Source: Streptomyces pinistramenti
Lineage (GTDB): Bacteria; Actinomycetota; Actinomycetes; Streptomycetales; Streptomycetaceae
NCBI RefSeq assembly: GCF_020564935.1
Contig: NZ_JAJCXB010000031.1
Span: forward strand, 1-64,000
Reading direction: 5' to 3'
Length of the DNA stretch: 64,000 nt
The position numbers and the translations under genes were made by a program. Positions 50,429 to 58,630 of this stretch are shown in pieces (position 1 is the stretch's first letter; every line of letters starts with the position of its first letter). The notes under the pieces are model-generated. The model ran no database searches and had not been told where the DNA came from. It saw nothing but the letters and a program-made list of their open reading frames with translations.

Positions 50429-51547
50429 GTGGCTGATATCCAGATCCCCGCTGACATCAAGCCCGCCGACGGACGCTTCGGCGCGGGCCCTTCGAAGGTG
50501 CGTACGGAGGCGCTGGCCGCCCTGGCCGCCACCGGAACCTCCCTGCTCGGTACCTCTCACCGCCAGGCCCCGGTCAAGAACCTGGTCGGCAAGGTGCGCG
50601 ACGGCGTACGCGACCTCTTCCAGCTGCCCGACGGCTACGAAGTCGTCCTCGGCAACGGCGGCTCCACCGCCTTCTGGGACATCGCGACGCACGGCCTGAT
50701 CGAGAACAAGTCCCAGCACCTCTCGTTCGGCGAGTTCTCCTCCAAGTTCGCCAAGGCCGCCAAGCTCGCGCCCTGGCTGGCCGACCCGACCGTCATCGCC
50801 GCCGACCCGGGCTCGCACCCGGAGCCGCAGGCCGAGGCGGGGGTGGACGTCTACGCGTTCACCCACAACGAGACCTCGACGGGTGTCGCCGCCCCGATCC
50901 GCCGGGTCGCGGGCGCGGACGAGGGCGCGCTGGTCCTGGTCGACGCCACGTCCGGCGCCGGCGGCCTGCCCGTCGACATCGCGGAGACGGACGTCTACTA
51001 CTTCGCCCCGCAGAAGTGCTTCGCCTCCGACGGCGGCCTGTGGATCGCGGCGTTCTCCCCGGCGGCCCTGGAGCGCGCCCGCGCCGTGCACGCCTCCGGC
51101 CGGCACGTCCCGGAGTTCTTCTCGCTGCCCACCGCGATCGACAACTCCCTGAAGAACCAGACGTACAACACCCCGGCCCTGTCCACCCTGTTCCTCCTCA
51201 ACGAGCAGCTGGAGTGGATCAACGGCCAGGGCGGCCTCGACTGGTCGGTGCGCCGCACCGCCGCCTCTTCGGGCGCCCTCTACGGCTGGGCCGAGAAGTC
51301 CAAGTACGCCACCCCGTTCGTCACCGACCCGGCGAAGCGCTCGCAGGTCATCGGCACCATCGACTTCAGCGACGAGGTGGACGCGGCGGCGGTCGCCAAG
51401 GCCCTGCGCGCCAACGGCATCGTCGACACCGATCCCTACCGCAAGCTCGGCCGCAACCAGCTGCGGGTCGCGATGTTCCCGGCCGTCGACCCGGCCGACG
51501 TCGAGGCCCTGACGGCCTGCATCGACCACGTCATCGGGAAGCTGTAA
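50429..51547 (+). CDS. serC: Phosphoserine aminotransferase
   Basis: PLP enzyme converting 3-phosphohydroxypyruvate to phosphoserine in serine synthesis. The 372-aa actinobacterial type shows FGAGPSKVRTEALAALA, LGNGGSTAFWD, THNETSTGVAAPIRR, LVDATSGAGGLPVDI and the PLP-Lys region YYFAPQKCFASDGGLW. GTG start at 50429. The 288-base gap before it holds no gene; a 16-bp terminator follows. Confidence 0.95.
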   Translation: MADIQIPADIKPADGRFGAGPSKVRTEALAALAATGTSLLGTSHRQAPVKNLVGKVRDGVRDLFQLPDGYEVVLGNGGSTAFWDIATHGLIENKSQHLSFGEFSSKFAKAAKLAPWLADPTVIAADPGSHPEPQAEAGVDVYAFTHNETSTGVAAPIRRVAGADEGALVLVDATSGAGGLPVDIAETDVYYFAPQKCFASDGGLWIAAFSPAALERARAVHASGRHVPEFFSLPTAIDNSLKNQTYNTPALSTLFLLNEQLEWINGQGGLDWSVRRTAASSGALYGWAEKSKYATPFVTDPAKRSQVIGTIDFSDEVDAAAVAKALRANGIVDTDPYRKLGRNQLRVAMFPAVDPADVEALTACIDHVIGKL

Positions 51548-51567
51548 CACCGGCATCCCGGCATCGG

Positions 51568-51615
51568 GCAGGGCCCCGGCGGGCGCGTCACCGTACGCCC
51601 CCGCCGGGGCCCTGC
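51568..51615. terminator. Terminator after serC
   Basis: Perfect 16-bp stem (51568-51583 with 51600-51615) with a 16-base loop, 20 bases past the stop. Confidence 0.8.
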
Positions 51616-51686
51616 GCCGTCCGTACCCGCCGGGGCCGCCCGAACGGACCCGTCACGGCAGGACGAACCGGCCCGGATATGCCTGT

Positions 51687-52175
51687 ATGGGAGGTATGAC
51701 CACTCCGACGGACCCCGACCTCGCCGCCTTCGTACGCCAGGGCACGGTTCTGCTCACCACGTTCAAGCGGGACGGCACGGGCGTCGGCACCCCGGTCAAC
51801 CTGTCCGTCGACGGGGACCACGCCTACTTCCGCACCGCCGGTTCGACGTGGAAGGTCAAGCGGCTGCGGAACAACCCGAACGTGGAGATCTGCGCCTCCA
51901 CCTGGCGCGGCCGCCCGACCGGGCCGGCGTACACGGCGCGGGTCCGGCTGATCGACCCGGCCACCCGCGAGTACCGGCGCGCCGAGCGCAGCCTGGTCCG
52001 CAAGTACCCGTTGCTGCACGGCCTGTTCGTGCCGCTCACCCACCGCATCAAGCGCGAGAAGACGCTCCACTACGAGCTGCGCCTGACCGGCCTGAAGGAG
52101 CCCCGGGACGAGCCGGACGGCGGCACGAACGCCCAGGACTCCGCCCGGTGGGACGACGAGGGCGGCGCGCTGTGA
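51687..52175 (+). CDS. PPOX-class F420-dependent oxidoreductase-like protein
   Basis: A 162-aa split-barrel flavin/deazaflavin-binding protein: TVLLTTFKRDGTGVGTPVNL, AYFRTAGSTWKVKRLRNNPN, VEICASTWRGRPTG. This pattern fits the PPOX/F420 family; substrate unknown. ATGs at 51687 and 51696 are both possible. GGGAGG lies too close to the second, so the first is listed. The polar C-terminus is a variable tail. Confidence 0.85.
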   Translation: MGGMTTPTDPDLAAFVRQGTVLLTTFKRDGTGVGTPVNLSVDGDHAYFRTAGSTWKVKRLRNNPNVEICASTWRGRPTGPAYTARVRLIDPATREYRRAERSLVRKYPLLHGLFVPLTHRIKREKTLHYELRLTGLKEPRDEPDGGTNAQDSARWDDEGGAL

Positions 52176-52207
52176 CGAGCGCACCGCCCTGACCCGTACC
52201 GGGTGCG

Positions 52208-52915
52208 TCAGCCGCCGTTGCCCTCGCTGAGCGCGCCGACCAGGAACTCGTCGCCGCACACCCGCACGCCGGATTCGGCGCGGGCGGTCATGGCCTCCGT
52301 CGAGCCGGGCGGGTACGCCTGCACCAGGGACGCGCTCTGCCAGCAGCCGCCGTCCTTGATGCCCTCGTTCACCGTGTGCAGATCCGCGTACGCGGACGCG
52401 CCCGCGGCCAGCCTGACGGCCTGCCCCGCGGCGCCTTCGCGGACGGCGGGCTTGCCGATGGCCTGGCCGTCCCTGGCGAGCAGGGCGACGCCGGGGAAGC
52501 CGCGCAGGGTGCAGCTCTGCTTGCCGGTGTTGGTGAAGGACAGCGCGTAGTGGATGTTCCCGGCGCCCGCGTCCCCCCGGCCGAGGTCCATCCGCAGTGC
52601 GGTGGCCGAGCAGCGCCCCGTCGTGTCGTCGCGGGACGCGGCGCTCCTGGCCGCCACCGAACCGCCGGCCGACCGGGCGGAGCCGCCGGCCTTCCCGTCG
52701 GCGGCGGCCCCCGCGCCGCCCGTGTTCTGACCGCCGGTGTTCCGGCCGCCGGACGTATCGGAGGACGACGCCGCGCTCGACGACGAGGCTCCCTGGGTGT
52801 CCGAGCCGCCGATGTCACAGGCCGTGAGGCCCAGAGCGGCAGCGGCCGCGAGCGTGAGCGCGGCGGTGGTACGGACCGGGCGGAGGAGGGTGCGGGGGCG
52901 GGTACGGTGCGACAT
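52208..52915 (-). CDS. DUF4232 lipoprotein
   Basis: A 235-aa exported lipoprotein with basic N-terminus, hydrophobic core and lipobox LTAC (Cys33). A Ser/Gly-rich linker follows and a C-terminal DUF4232-like beta domain (CSATALRMDLGRGDAGAGNI, FTNTGKQSCTLRGFPGVALL) with paired Cys. A second DUF4232 lipoprotein is at 62897-63619. Function unknown; surface-exposed. Confidence 0.88.
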   Translation of the reverse strand: MSHRTRPRTLLRPVRTTAALTLAAAAALGLTACDIGGSDTQGASSSSAASSSDTSGGRNTGGQNTGGAGAAADGKAGGSARSAGGSVAARSAASRDDTTGRCSATALRMDLGRGDAGAGNIHYALSFTNTGKQSCTLRGFPGVALLARDGQAIGKPAVREGAAGQAVRLAAGASAYADLHTVNEGIKDGGCWQSASLVQAYPPGSTEAMTARAESGVRVCGDEFLVGALSEGNGG

Positions 52916-53065
52916 GGTTCAGCAGTTCCTTATCCGTGGGGGGCGACCTGCTGGGCGCCGTAGCTGTGGGGGCGGGCATTCACCACAGTGAACGTCCCCG
53001 CTGCCGTCCCACTAACAGCGCGCTAACACCTGGCTGGGCGGCGCCCGCATGCCGTGCGCCCCCAA

Positions 53066-53078
53066 CCCCCCCCCCCCC
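53066..53078. repeat. Run of 13 C residues
   Basis: Homopolymer between the DUF4232 gene and the end of the next secreted protein gene, just outside both coding regions. Prone to slippage or miscounting. Confidence 0.9.
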
Positions 53079-53096
53079 AGCGGCGGCCCCGCCTCG

Positions 53097-54098
53097 TCAC
53101 CGCCGCCCCCGCCGGAACAGCCGCCGCAGCCCGACGACCACGACCGTGGCCAGCACGAAGACCAGCCCGGCCTTGACCAGACCGGGGCTGAACGAGGAGT
53201 CGTCCCCCGCGCCGCCCTTCGCGCCGTCCGTCGCACCACCGCCCGCGTCGTCCCCGGCCGCCGCATCCGGAAGCTGCTCACCGCTCAGGCCCACCGGCTG
53301 CACCTCGCTCCCGGCGCCCTCGGATCCGTACATCAGGGTGCGTCCGTCCGGGGTGAAGGTGACCGATTCGCCCTGCTGCTGGATCGGTACGCCGACGCTG
53401 CCGATGTCCTTCGGACGGCCGTCCTGCCAGCGGTAGATGCGGGCACCGAAGTAGCTGCGCATCACCAGCCGAGTGCCGTCGGGCGAGAACGCGCCGTCGG
53501 TGACCCACAGGTCGATCGGCGCGACCTTCCGGAAGACGTTGGTCCCGGACGTGCTCAGCCGCTCAGGACCGGCGTAGAGGGCGCCACCACCGCCCTGCTT
53601 CTTGCTGGCGATGTAGACCCGCCCGGTCTTGGGGTGCACCATCAGCGCCTCGGCGTTCCGCGGCCCGTCGGCGTACTTCACGTCGAACTGCGCGGCGGTG
53701 ACCGTGGCGTCCCGCAGCTCCTTCGGCTCGGGGAACCGGTAGATCCAGACGTGATCCCATTTCCCGCCGAGGTTGTCGCCGATGTCCCCGACGTAGATGT
53801 TGCCGTCCGGACCGAGGGATATCGCCTCGACGTCACGCGGATCGCCGATGCCGCGCAGCGTGATCGTGGCGACCGTGCGGCCGGTCTTCGCGTCGACGCC
53901 GTAGACGTACGGGCCGTCGTCGCTGTCGTTGTGCGTCCAGTAGACGCCCGGGTGCGCACGGCTGGCGGCCAGACCACTGGACTCCGTGATCCGGCTGTCC
54001 CCGATGGTGAACTTCTCCGGCTCATCGGCGGCCGCCGGTACGACGGCCACACTCATCAGAACCCCCGCGGCACCGGCCGCACACAGTAGCGAACGCAT
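53097..54098 (-). CDS. Exported beta-propeller-like protein with C-terminal membrane anchor
   Basis: 333 aa. Signal peptide (LLCAAGAAGVLMSVAVVPAA), then repeated strand motifs DPRDVEAISLGPDGNIYVGD, AEALMVHPKTGRVYIASKK and TDGAFSPDGTRLVMRSY, typical of a propeller. A low-complexity linker, a membrane helix near 305-325 (LVKAGLVFVLATVVVVGL) and a basic tail RRLFRRGRR end it. The sorting-like layout has no LPxTG. Start 54098 chosen for its signal peptide. Function unknown. Confidence 0.82.
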   Translation of the reverse strand: MRSLLCAAGAAGVLMSVAVVPAAADEPEKFTIGDSRITESSGLAASRAHPGVYWTHNDSDDGPYVYGVDAKTGRTVATITLRGIGDPRDVEAISLGPDGNIYVGDIGDNLGGKWDHVWIYRFPEPKELRDATVTAAQFDVKYADGPRNAEALMVHPKTGRVYIASKKQGGGGALYAGPERLSTSGTNVFRKVAPIDLWVTDGAFSPDGTRLVMRSYFGARIYRWQDGRPKDIGSVGVPIQQQGESVTFTPDGRTLMYGSEGAGSEVQPVGLSGEQLPDAAAGDDAGGGATDGAKGGAGDDSSFSPGLVKAGLVFVLATVVVVGLRRLFRRGRR

Positions 54099-54276
54099 GG
54101 GGCAAGAGTGCCAGCGGCGGTCGGGGGGCGCGAATGTGGCCGGCCAGTGCGCTCGCACACCGACGTTCCGTGCCTCACGACACAGCCGGGCACCCCGTCG
54201 TCGCCGGCGTCGGGGTGTCCAGTGGACCCCCCGGAAGCATGCGGCCGACGGCCATACTCACCAAGGAGCACGGCGG

Positions 54277-54798
54277 TCACACAGGGAATTTGAGTCGCTT
54301 CAGCATCACCGCGAACGTCGGGGAATCGTCGTACGGTTGGGACTCGCCAACGGTCTCGTACCCCCACGATCCGTACAGGGCCACGACCTTGGGGTGCGAA
54401 ACGTCCACAAACAAGGTGACCGCCTCTTCGGCCCTCCCGGCGAGCAATGCCTCGTGCAGCTTCAAGGACGCGCCGGTCTTTCGCCAACGCGGCATCACCA
54501 TCAGCTCCGACAACGCGAAAGCCCGCTCTCCGGGCCCCAAGGACGCAGGCCGTTCCGATCCCCTCCACCAACCACCCGGGCTGAACGGGGCCCCGTAGGC
54601 ATAGCCCACGGGCTCACCCTCGTCGAAGCCGGTGACACATACCCACCCGTCCCGGCCGCTCCAGCCATCGACGAATTCCCCGAAGCGCTCACGGGAATCG
54701 AAGGATCCCGGCATGCCCTCATAGACCGCGTCATGAATGTCCAGAAGCAAGGTCCGGATATCCTTCGCGCCTTCTTGCCCATAGTGCTTCAAATCCAT
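54277..54798 (-). CDS. GNAT-family N-acetyltransferase
   Basis: A 173-aa acetyltransferase: FALSELMVMPRWRKTGASLKLHEALL is the acetyl-CoA-binding motif A, and HPKVVALYGSWGYETVGESQ is motif B. ATG at 54798 with GAAAGG 9 bases upstream overlaps the end of the regulator gene by 10 bases, so the two are coupled. It could acetylate the graspetide or another small substrate; context only. Confidence 0.88.
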   Translation of the reverse strand: MDLKHYGQEGAKDIRTLLLDIHDAVYEGMPGSFDSRERFGEFVDGWSGRDGWVCVTGFDEGEPVGYAYGAPFSPGGWWRGSERPASLGPGERAFALSELMVMPRWRKTGASLKLHEALLAGRAEEAVTLFVDVSHPKVVALYGSWGYETVGESQPYDDSPTFAVMLKRLKFPV

Positions 54799-56033
54799 TG
54801 CCGCGACCTTTCGATCCAGGAGGTGATTTCTGGTGCATTCGAGCTTGCGGCGATAACCAACTTCCGGACCCTGCCCAGTGTGTCCGTGGTGCGCTTCGAA
54901 CCCGATCCCGGCTTGAGCATGTCGTACGCTCTCCTTCCTGTCGCACATGCCATTTCCAGCTCCCCTTGGCTCGCCTGGGCGAGGGCAAGATGGGCCGAGT
55001 ACAGAGCCCGGTTCCGCACCAGTTCCTGACGGATCCCCGATAACGCCCGGTGAAAGAAATACTCAGCCCTACCGAAGTCGCCCAGGGAGAACCACACGCT
55101 CGCCGAGAGCCCGTCCACCTCGCTCTGATCGTAGAAACCGATCCATGCCGGCCGTTCCCCGTCCGCGCCCCGAGCGAAGGACTTCTTTGCCATAGCCAGG
55201 GCCTTCAAGGCACCACTGCGCTGATGGCTCCGCGCCAGTGCCTTTGCGTTGCGCATGTGCGCGAGCGAGGCATGAACGGGGTCACGCCGGGCGATATGCA
55301 GCACCTTCATGGCATCGGCCGCAGCGGCTCCCTCAACAAAGTCTCCCCGCTGTCCTGCCGTCATCGTGAGGTGGTTCCACACGTGATATTGGGTCTCACT
55401 GTCTCCGGACAGCCCTGCAAACGTGACCGCCTTGTCGAGATACGCGCGCGCCCGAGTCATGGCCTTGGCATCAATTGCGGCGAAAGCCGCGGTGCTGATC
55501 ACGTCGGAACCCAGTGAATACAGCCGCTGACGAACCCGTGGCGATGCAGTTCCCGTTGAGAGTACAGACTGGATACGCATGGACAGCTCCACGGCGCCGC
55601 CCTCCACCTGCCGTGACCCGCCGACCCTCCAGTCATCCTCAAGAATTTGGACGTACTCATGATGAAACCGGTGTACGTCACTCATCCCAAGACGAGTCAG
55701 GGCAGGTGTGGCCGCGGTGAGAGCGGTACCACTTGTAGCTGTGATGAACGTACGGCGGTGCACAAGGTCCTCCGTCGGGGCTCGGACGGTCTTACCCCGC
55801 GGGACAAACCCTAATTCTGTGGACGAGCGTCCGAACACCCCCTCAAGGCAGACTCGTTGCCTCGCGTGCGGCCACTTGGTACTGCCTTCGAGGTAACGAC
55901 GCACATCTCGGTCCGTGAGGCGGCCCTCCCGCCCGGTCAGCGCTTCGTTCTCAGCGTTGAGCCTTCGAGCCAGTCCTGCCTGTGAAAAGCCGAGTTCGTC
56001 CATCGCCTCGGCAAGCGCTTGGTTCTCCGCCAT
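54789..56033 (-). CDS. HTH/TPR regulator of the graspetide region
   Basis: A 414-aa regulator with N-terminal HTH-like helices (MDELGFSQAGLARRLNAENE; LTDRDVRRYLEGSTKWPHAR) and a conserved RRTFITATSGTALTAATPAL segment, then TPR-like helices to the end (LGDFGRAEYFFHRALSGI, LAQASQGELEMACATGRRAY). Divergent from the RiPP genes; a small inverted repeat precedes its start. It lacks the palindrome of the other two XRE genes. Confidence 0.88.
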   Translation of the reverse strand: MAENQALAEAMDELGFSQAGLARRLNAENEALTGREGRLTDRDVRRYLEGSTKWPHARQRVCLEGVFGRSSTELGFVPRGKTVRAPTEDLVHRRTFITATSGTALTAATPALTRLGMSDVHRFHHEYVQILEDDWRVGGSRQVEGGAVELSMRIQSVLSTGTASPRVRQRLYSLGSDVISTAAFAAIDAKAMTRARAYLDKAVTFAGLSGDSETQYHVWNHLTMTAGQRGDFVEGAAAADAMKVLHIARRDPVHASLAHMRNAKALARSHQRSGALKALAMAKKSFARGADGERPAWIGFYDQSEVDGLSASVWFSLGDFGRAEYFFHRALSGIRQELVRNRALYSAHLALAQASQGELEMACATGRRAYDMLKPGSGSKRTTDTLGRVRKLVIAASSNAPEITSWIERSRQWI

Positions 56034-56058
56034 GACGGCACGGTAGCGGGGTGTCCCT

Positions 56059-56077
56059 CTGCGGCAACATCCCGCAG
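56059..56077 (-). promoter_or_regulatory. Inverted repeat upstream of the graspetide regulator
   Basis: CTGCGG-N7-CCGCAG, 26-44 bases before the regulator start, in the divergent spacer (56034-56248). Possible operator. Confidence 0.4.
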
Positions 56078-56248
56078 GTAAAAATCACCGGGGTCACGAC
56101 GCCGGACAATCGGGCTTTCACCTGTTCCAGGAAGCAGGCCAGGCGGTGAACTGGGCCAGTCGCTACCCCGTTGCACTGGATGCCGCCGGCCTCCGCGTGC
56201 ATGGGCGTAGGGCGCCCAATCGGTCCACTGTCCCCGGAGGGAAAACAC

Positions 56249-56674
56249 GTGACCAGCACTGCGACAAGATCAGCAGCAATCGGCGTACCGGCCTACAGCC
56301 AGACGTACCCGCGCATGGCGCAGTCTTCGGTCCTCGCACGCAGGTTGGCGGCAACAGCGCTGCTCACATGGGATCTCGCTCCCCTCACCGACGACGCCGA
56401 ACTGGTCGTGGCCGAGCTGGTGAACAACGCCGTCCAGCACGGCACCGGCCACTCGCTGCGGGTCGGCGTCAAGCGGATCTCGGCATCGCGCGTGCGCATC
56501 GCCGTGACGGACAGGTCGCTGCGCCTGCCCGTCATCAGGAATCCGGACGCCGGGGAGGTGGCGGGCCGAGGACTGCTGCTGGTCGCCGCCCTGTCGGTTC
56601 GCTGGGGAACCGACAGGCGGGGTTGGGGCAAAGTCGTATGGGCCGAACTACGCCTGCTGGACGGCACGTTGTGA
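56249..56674 (+). CDS. ATP-binding (HATPase/RsbW-like) protein
   Basis: A 141-aa GHKL-fold protein with the N-box AELVVAELVNNAVQHGTGHS, G1-like VAVTDRSLRLPV and GRGLLLVAALSVRWG (G2). This size and pattern match the stand-alone anti-sigma/ATPase proteins abundant in Streptomyces. First gene of the rightward graspetide operon. GGAGG precedes the GTG start; it overlaps the next gene by GTGA. Confidence 0.85.
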   Translation: MTSTATRSAAIGVPAYSQTYPRMAQSSVLARRLAATALLTWDLAPLTDDAELVVAELVNNAVQHGTGHSLRVGVKRISASRVRIAVTDRSLRLPVIRNPDAGEVAGRGLLLVAALSVRWGTDRRGWGKVVWAELRLLDGTL

Positions 56675-56901
56675 CCGACGAGCACTGCGGCGGCAGCTCC
56701 CCGGAACGTCCACGGCCGACGGCCCCCCGAGTCGGCGACGAAGTGGAGTACGCGCCCGGCCTCCTGGCGATCGTCACGGACATCCGCCGAGGCGTCCCCT
56801 ACCTCCGCTCCGGCCCTCGCCAATGGCCCGTGCACGACACGGCCGCGCTGCGCGTGAGGCGGTCCCGTGAACGGCGGATCTCGAACGGGGACCTCTGGTG
56901 A
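56671..56901 (+). CDS. Small conserved-looking protein in the graspetide operon
   Basis: 76 aa, basic: VGDEVEYAPGLLAIVTDIRR, GVPYLRSGPRQWPVHDTAAL. It reads like a small SH3/KOW-type barrel (GDEVxY...VTDIRxG). GTGA overlaps at both ends support translation. Function unknown. Confidence 0.75.
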   Translation: MTDEHCGGSSPERPRPTAPRVGDEVEYAPGLLAIVTDIRRGVPYLRSGPRQWPVHDTAALRVRRSRERRISNGDLW

Positions 56902-57668
56902 CCCTGCCTCTTCTCAGCCGGGAGGACCTTGAGCGCGCGGCCGCCGATCCCGTGTACGCCGCCCGGCTCGTCGGCCGCCTCCTCACGACCGGGCGGATCG
57001 CCCCCGCTTGCGACGCGCACCCCCGCCTCACCCCGGAGCAGGAGGACGCGGCACGGGCACTCGGCGGAGGTCCCGACGGCGAGGAGTACGTGGGCGGGGC
57101 GCGATGTGTCCTGTGGCCCGGCCATTCCCGGTGGCACTACGCGGTCGTGCGCCACCTCGACCCCGACACCCTGTGGCTCAAGTGGCACGGCCCGTTCGGC
57201 GAGTTGCTGGTCCTGCCCGACTGCGACGCCGCCAACGCCGCCGGAGAGTGCTGCACCCACTTCCGACGGCACCCCGGCCCACACCACTTCCCCGGACCAT
57301 GGCGTAACCGGCACGGCCCAAGGCTCCCGCCCGAGTCCGGGCGGCCCGCACCACCACCCCAGCCGAACAGGAAGGTCAGCTCCATGACCATCGCAGTCGA
57401 CGCTCCCTCGCCACACCGCAACCCGCAGGCCGCCGGTCTCCGTCCGTGGGGAGCCGGGCGGCTCACGCCGTATCCGGTCACCGCGCGCCGCCCGCACGCC
57501 ACCGTCACCGTTGACCCGGTCACGCAGCTCGGCGTGTTCCGCGACCGGGCCGGCCAGGTGGTCGAGATGGGCAGGCACGGCACCAGCTCCGGCACCGAGA
57601 CCTCCACCACCACGAACTCCGACTCTGCGCCCGACCAGGGCCACGACCAGGACAGCCGGCAGGACTGA
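56898..57668 (+). CDS. Cys/His-rich protein fused in frame to graspetide precursor
   Basis: A continuous 256-codon frame. Residues 1-150 form a Cys/His-rich domain (CDAHPRLTPEQEDAA, GARCVLWPGHSRWHYAVVRH, CDAANAAGECCTHFRRHPGP) of unknown function. Residues 163-256 are the complete TgmA-type precursor with no stop between. Two readings are possible: a true fusion later cleaved as leader, or internal initiation at ATG 57384, which has GGAAGG 9 bases upstream. The GTG at 56898 overlaps the preceding stop. Confidence 0.75.
   Translation: MTLPLLSREDLERAAADPVYAARLVGRLLTTGRIAPACDAHPRLTPEQEDAARALGGGPDGEEYVGGARCVLWPGHSRWHYAVVRHLDPDTLWLKWHGPFGELLVLPDCDAANAAGECCTHFRRHPGPHHFPGPWRNRHGPRLPPESGRPAPPPQPNRKVSSMTIAVDAPSPHRNPQAAGLRPWGAGRLTPYPVTARRPHATVTVDPVTQLGVFRDRAGQVVEMGRHGTSSGTETSTTTNSDSAPDQGHDQDSRQD
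57384..57668 (+). CDS. tgmA: Graspetide precursor peptide TgmA (internal start)
   Basis: 94 aa. Leader with the family hallmark PWGAGRLTPYPVTARRPHATV, TVDPVTQLGVFRDRAGQVVE and MGRHGTSSGT. The core is Thr/Ser plus Asp/Gln-rich (ETSTTTNSDSAPDQGHDQDS), as needed for omega-ester links made by an ATP-grasp ligase. The same DNA is read as the 3' part of the larger frame above. The stop overlaps the maturase ATG by one base. Confidence 0.85.
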   Translation: MTIAVDAPSPHRNPQAAGLRPWGAGRLTPYPVTARRPHATVTVDPVTQLGVFRDRAGQVVEMGRHGTSSGTETSTTTNSDSAPDQGHDQDSRQD

Positions 57669-58630
57669 TGGCCTCGGACGAGGAGAGGCCGGTCCTGGTG
57701 GCCACCGAGGCGGACGACGTCACCGCCGACCTGGTGATCGCCCAGCTCAACCGGCGAAGTGTGCCGGTGGTCAGGTTCAACCCCGCCGACATCGGCACGG
57801 ACCTGACGGTCTCGGCTCGGTTCGGTACCTGTCCGGCCCCGGTGGCCGGGCAGGTCCGCACCCCGTCGAGAATCACCGACCTGGCCCAGCTACGGGCGGT
57901 GTACTGGCGTCGCCCCGTCTGGCCCGCCTTCCCACATCTGGGCGATGACGATGCGCGGTTCGCGGCCGCGCAGGTCCGCTACGGGCTCGGGGGCACCCTC
58001 TACGCCCTCGACCGTCCGCTGTGGGTCAACCACCCGCTCCGCAACGCCGCCGCCGACTACAAGCCCGCTCAACTCGCCCTGGCCCAGCGGCTCGGTTTCA
58101 CCGTGCCGCCCACGCTGGTCACCAATGACCCGGACGAGGCACGGGAGTTCATCGACTCCCACGGTCAGGTGATCCACAAGACGCTGCGGTGGACCCCGTA
58201 CGAGCGAGAGGGAGTCCCGGTGACGGGGTGGGCGGAGCCGGTCACCGCCGCTGAGATCGACGACAGCGTGCGCGTGACGCCACATCTGTTCCAGGCCCGG
58301 GTGGACAAGGTCGCCGACGTGCGGGTGCTGGTGGTCGGCCGGCACGTGTTCGCCGTACGGATCGACTCCGGCCTACTGGACTGGCGCAAGGACTACTCGG
58401 CCCACTCCTACGCCGTGGTAGATCTGCCCGACCACGTGGACAAGGCACTCCTCGCCTGCCTGGACCACTTCGGGCTGGCATCCGGGAGCTTCGACCTCGC
58501 CGTGGACCGGGCAGGCGACCACTGGTGGCTGGAGCTGAATCCGAACGGCCAATGGGGGTGGCTGGAGGAGACCGGTCTTGAGATGTCCGCCGCATTCGCT
58601 GACCTGCTGACACGAGGAGAAACCCGATGA
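57668..58630 (+). CDS. tgmB: ATP-grasp graspetide maturase TgmB
   Basis: 320-aa ATP-grasp ligase that would activate acidic side chains of the precursor and join them to Thr/Ser (esters) or Lys. N-terminal region VIAQLNRRSVPVVRFNPADI; central HKTLRWTPYEREGVPV; then RVLVVGRHVFAVRIDSGLLD and the metal-binding end FDLAVDRAGDHWWLELNPNG. It is coupled to the precursor and the methyltransferase (ATGA). Confidence 0.92.
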   Translation: MASDEERPVLVATEADDVTADLVIAQLNRRSVPVVRFNPADIGTDLTVSARFGTCPAPVAGQVRTPSRITDLAQLRAVYWRRPVWPAFPHLGDDDARFAAAQVRYGLGGTLYALDRPLWVNHPLRNAAADYKPAQLALAQRLGFTVPPTLVTNDPDEAREFIDSHGQVIHKTLRWTPYEREGVPVTGWAEPVTAAEIDDSVRVTPHLFQARVDKVADVRVLVVGRHVFAVRIDSGLLDWRKDYSAHSYAVVDLPDHVDKALLACLDHFGLASGSFDLAVDRAGDHWWLELNPNGQWGWLEETGLEMSAAFADLLTRGETR

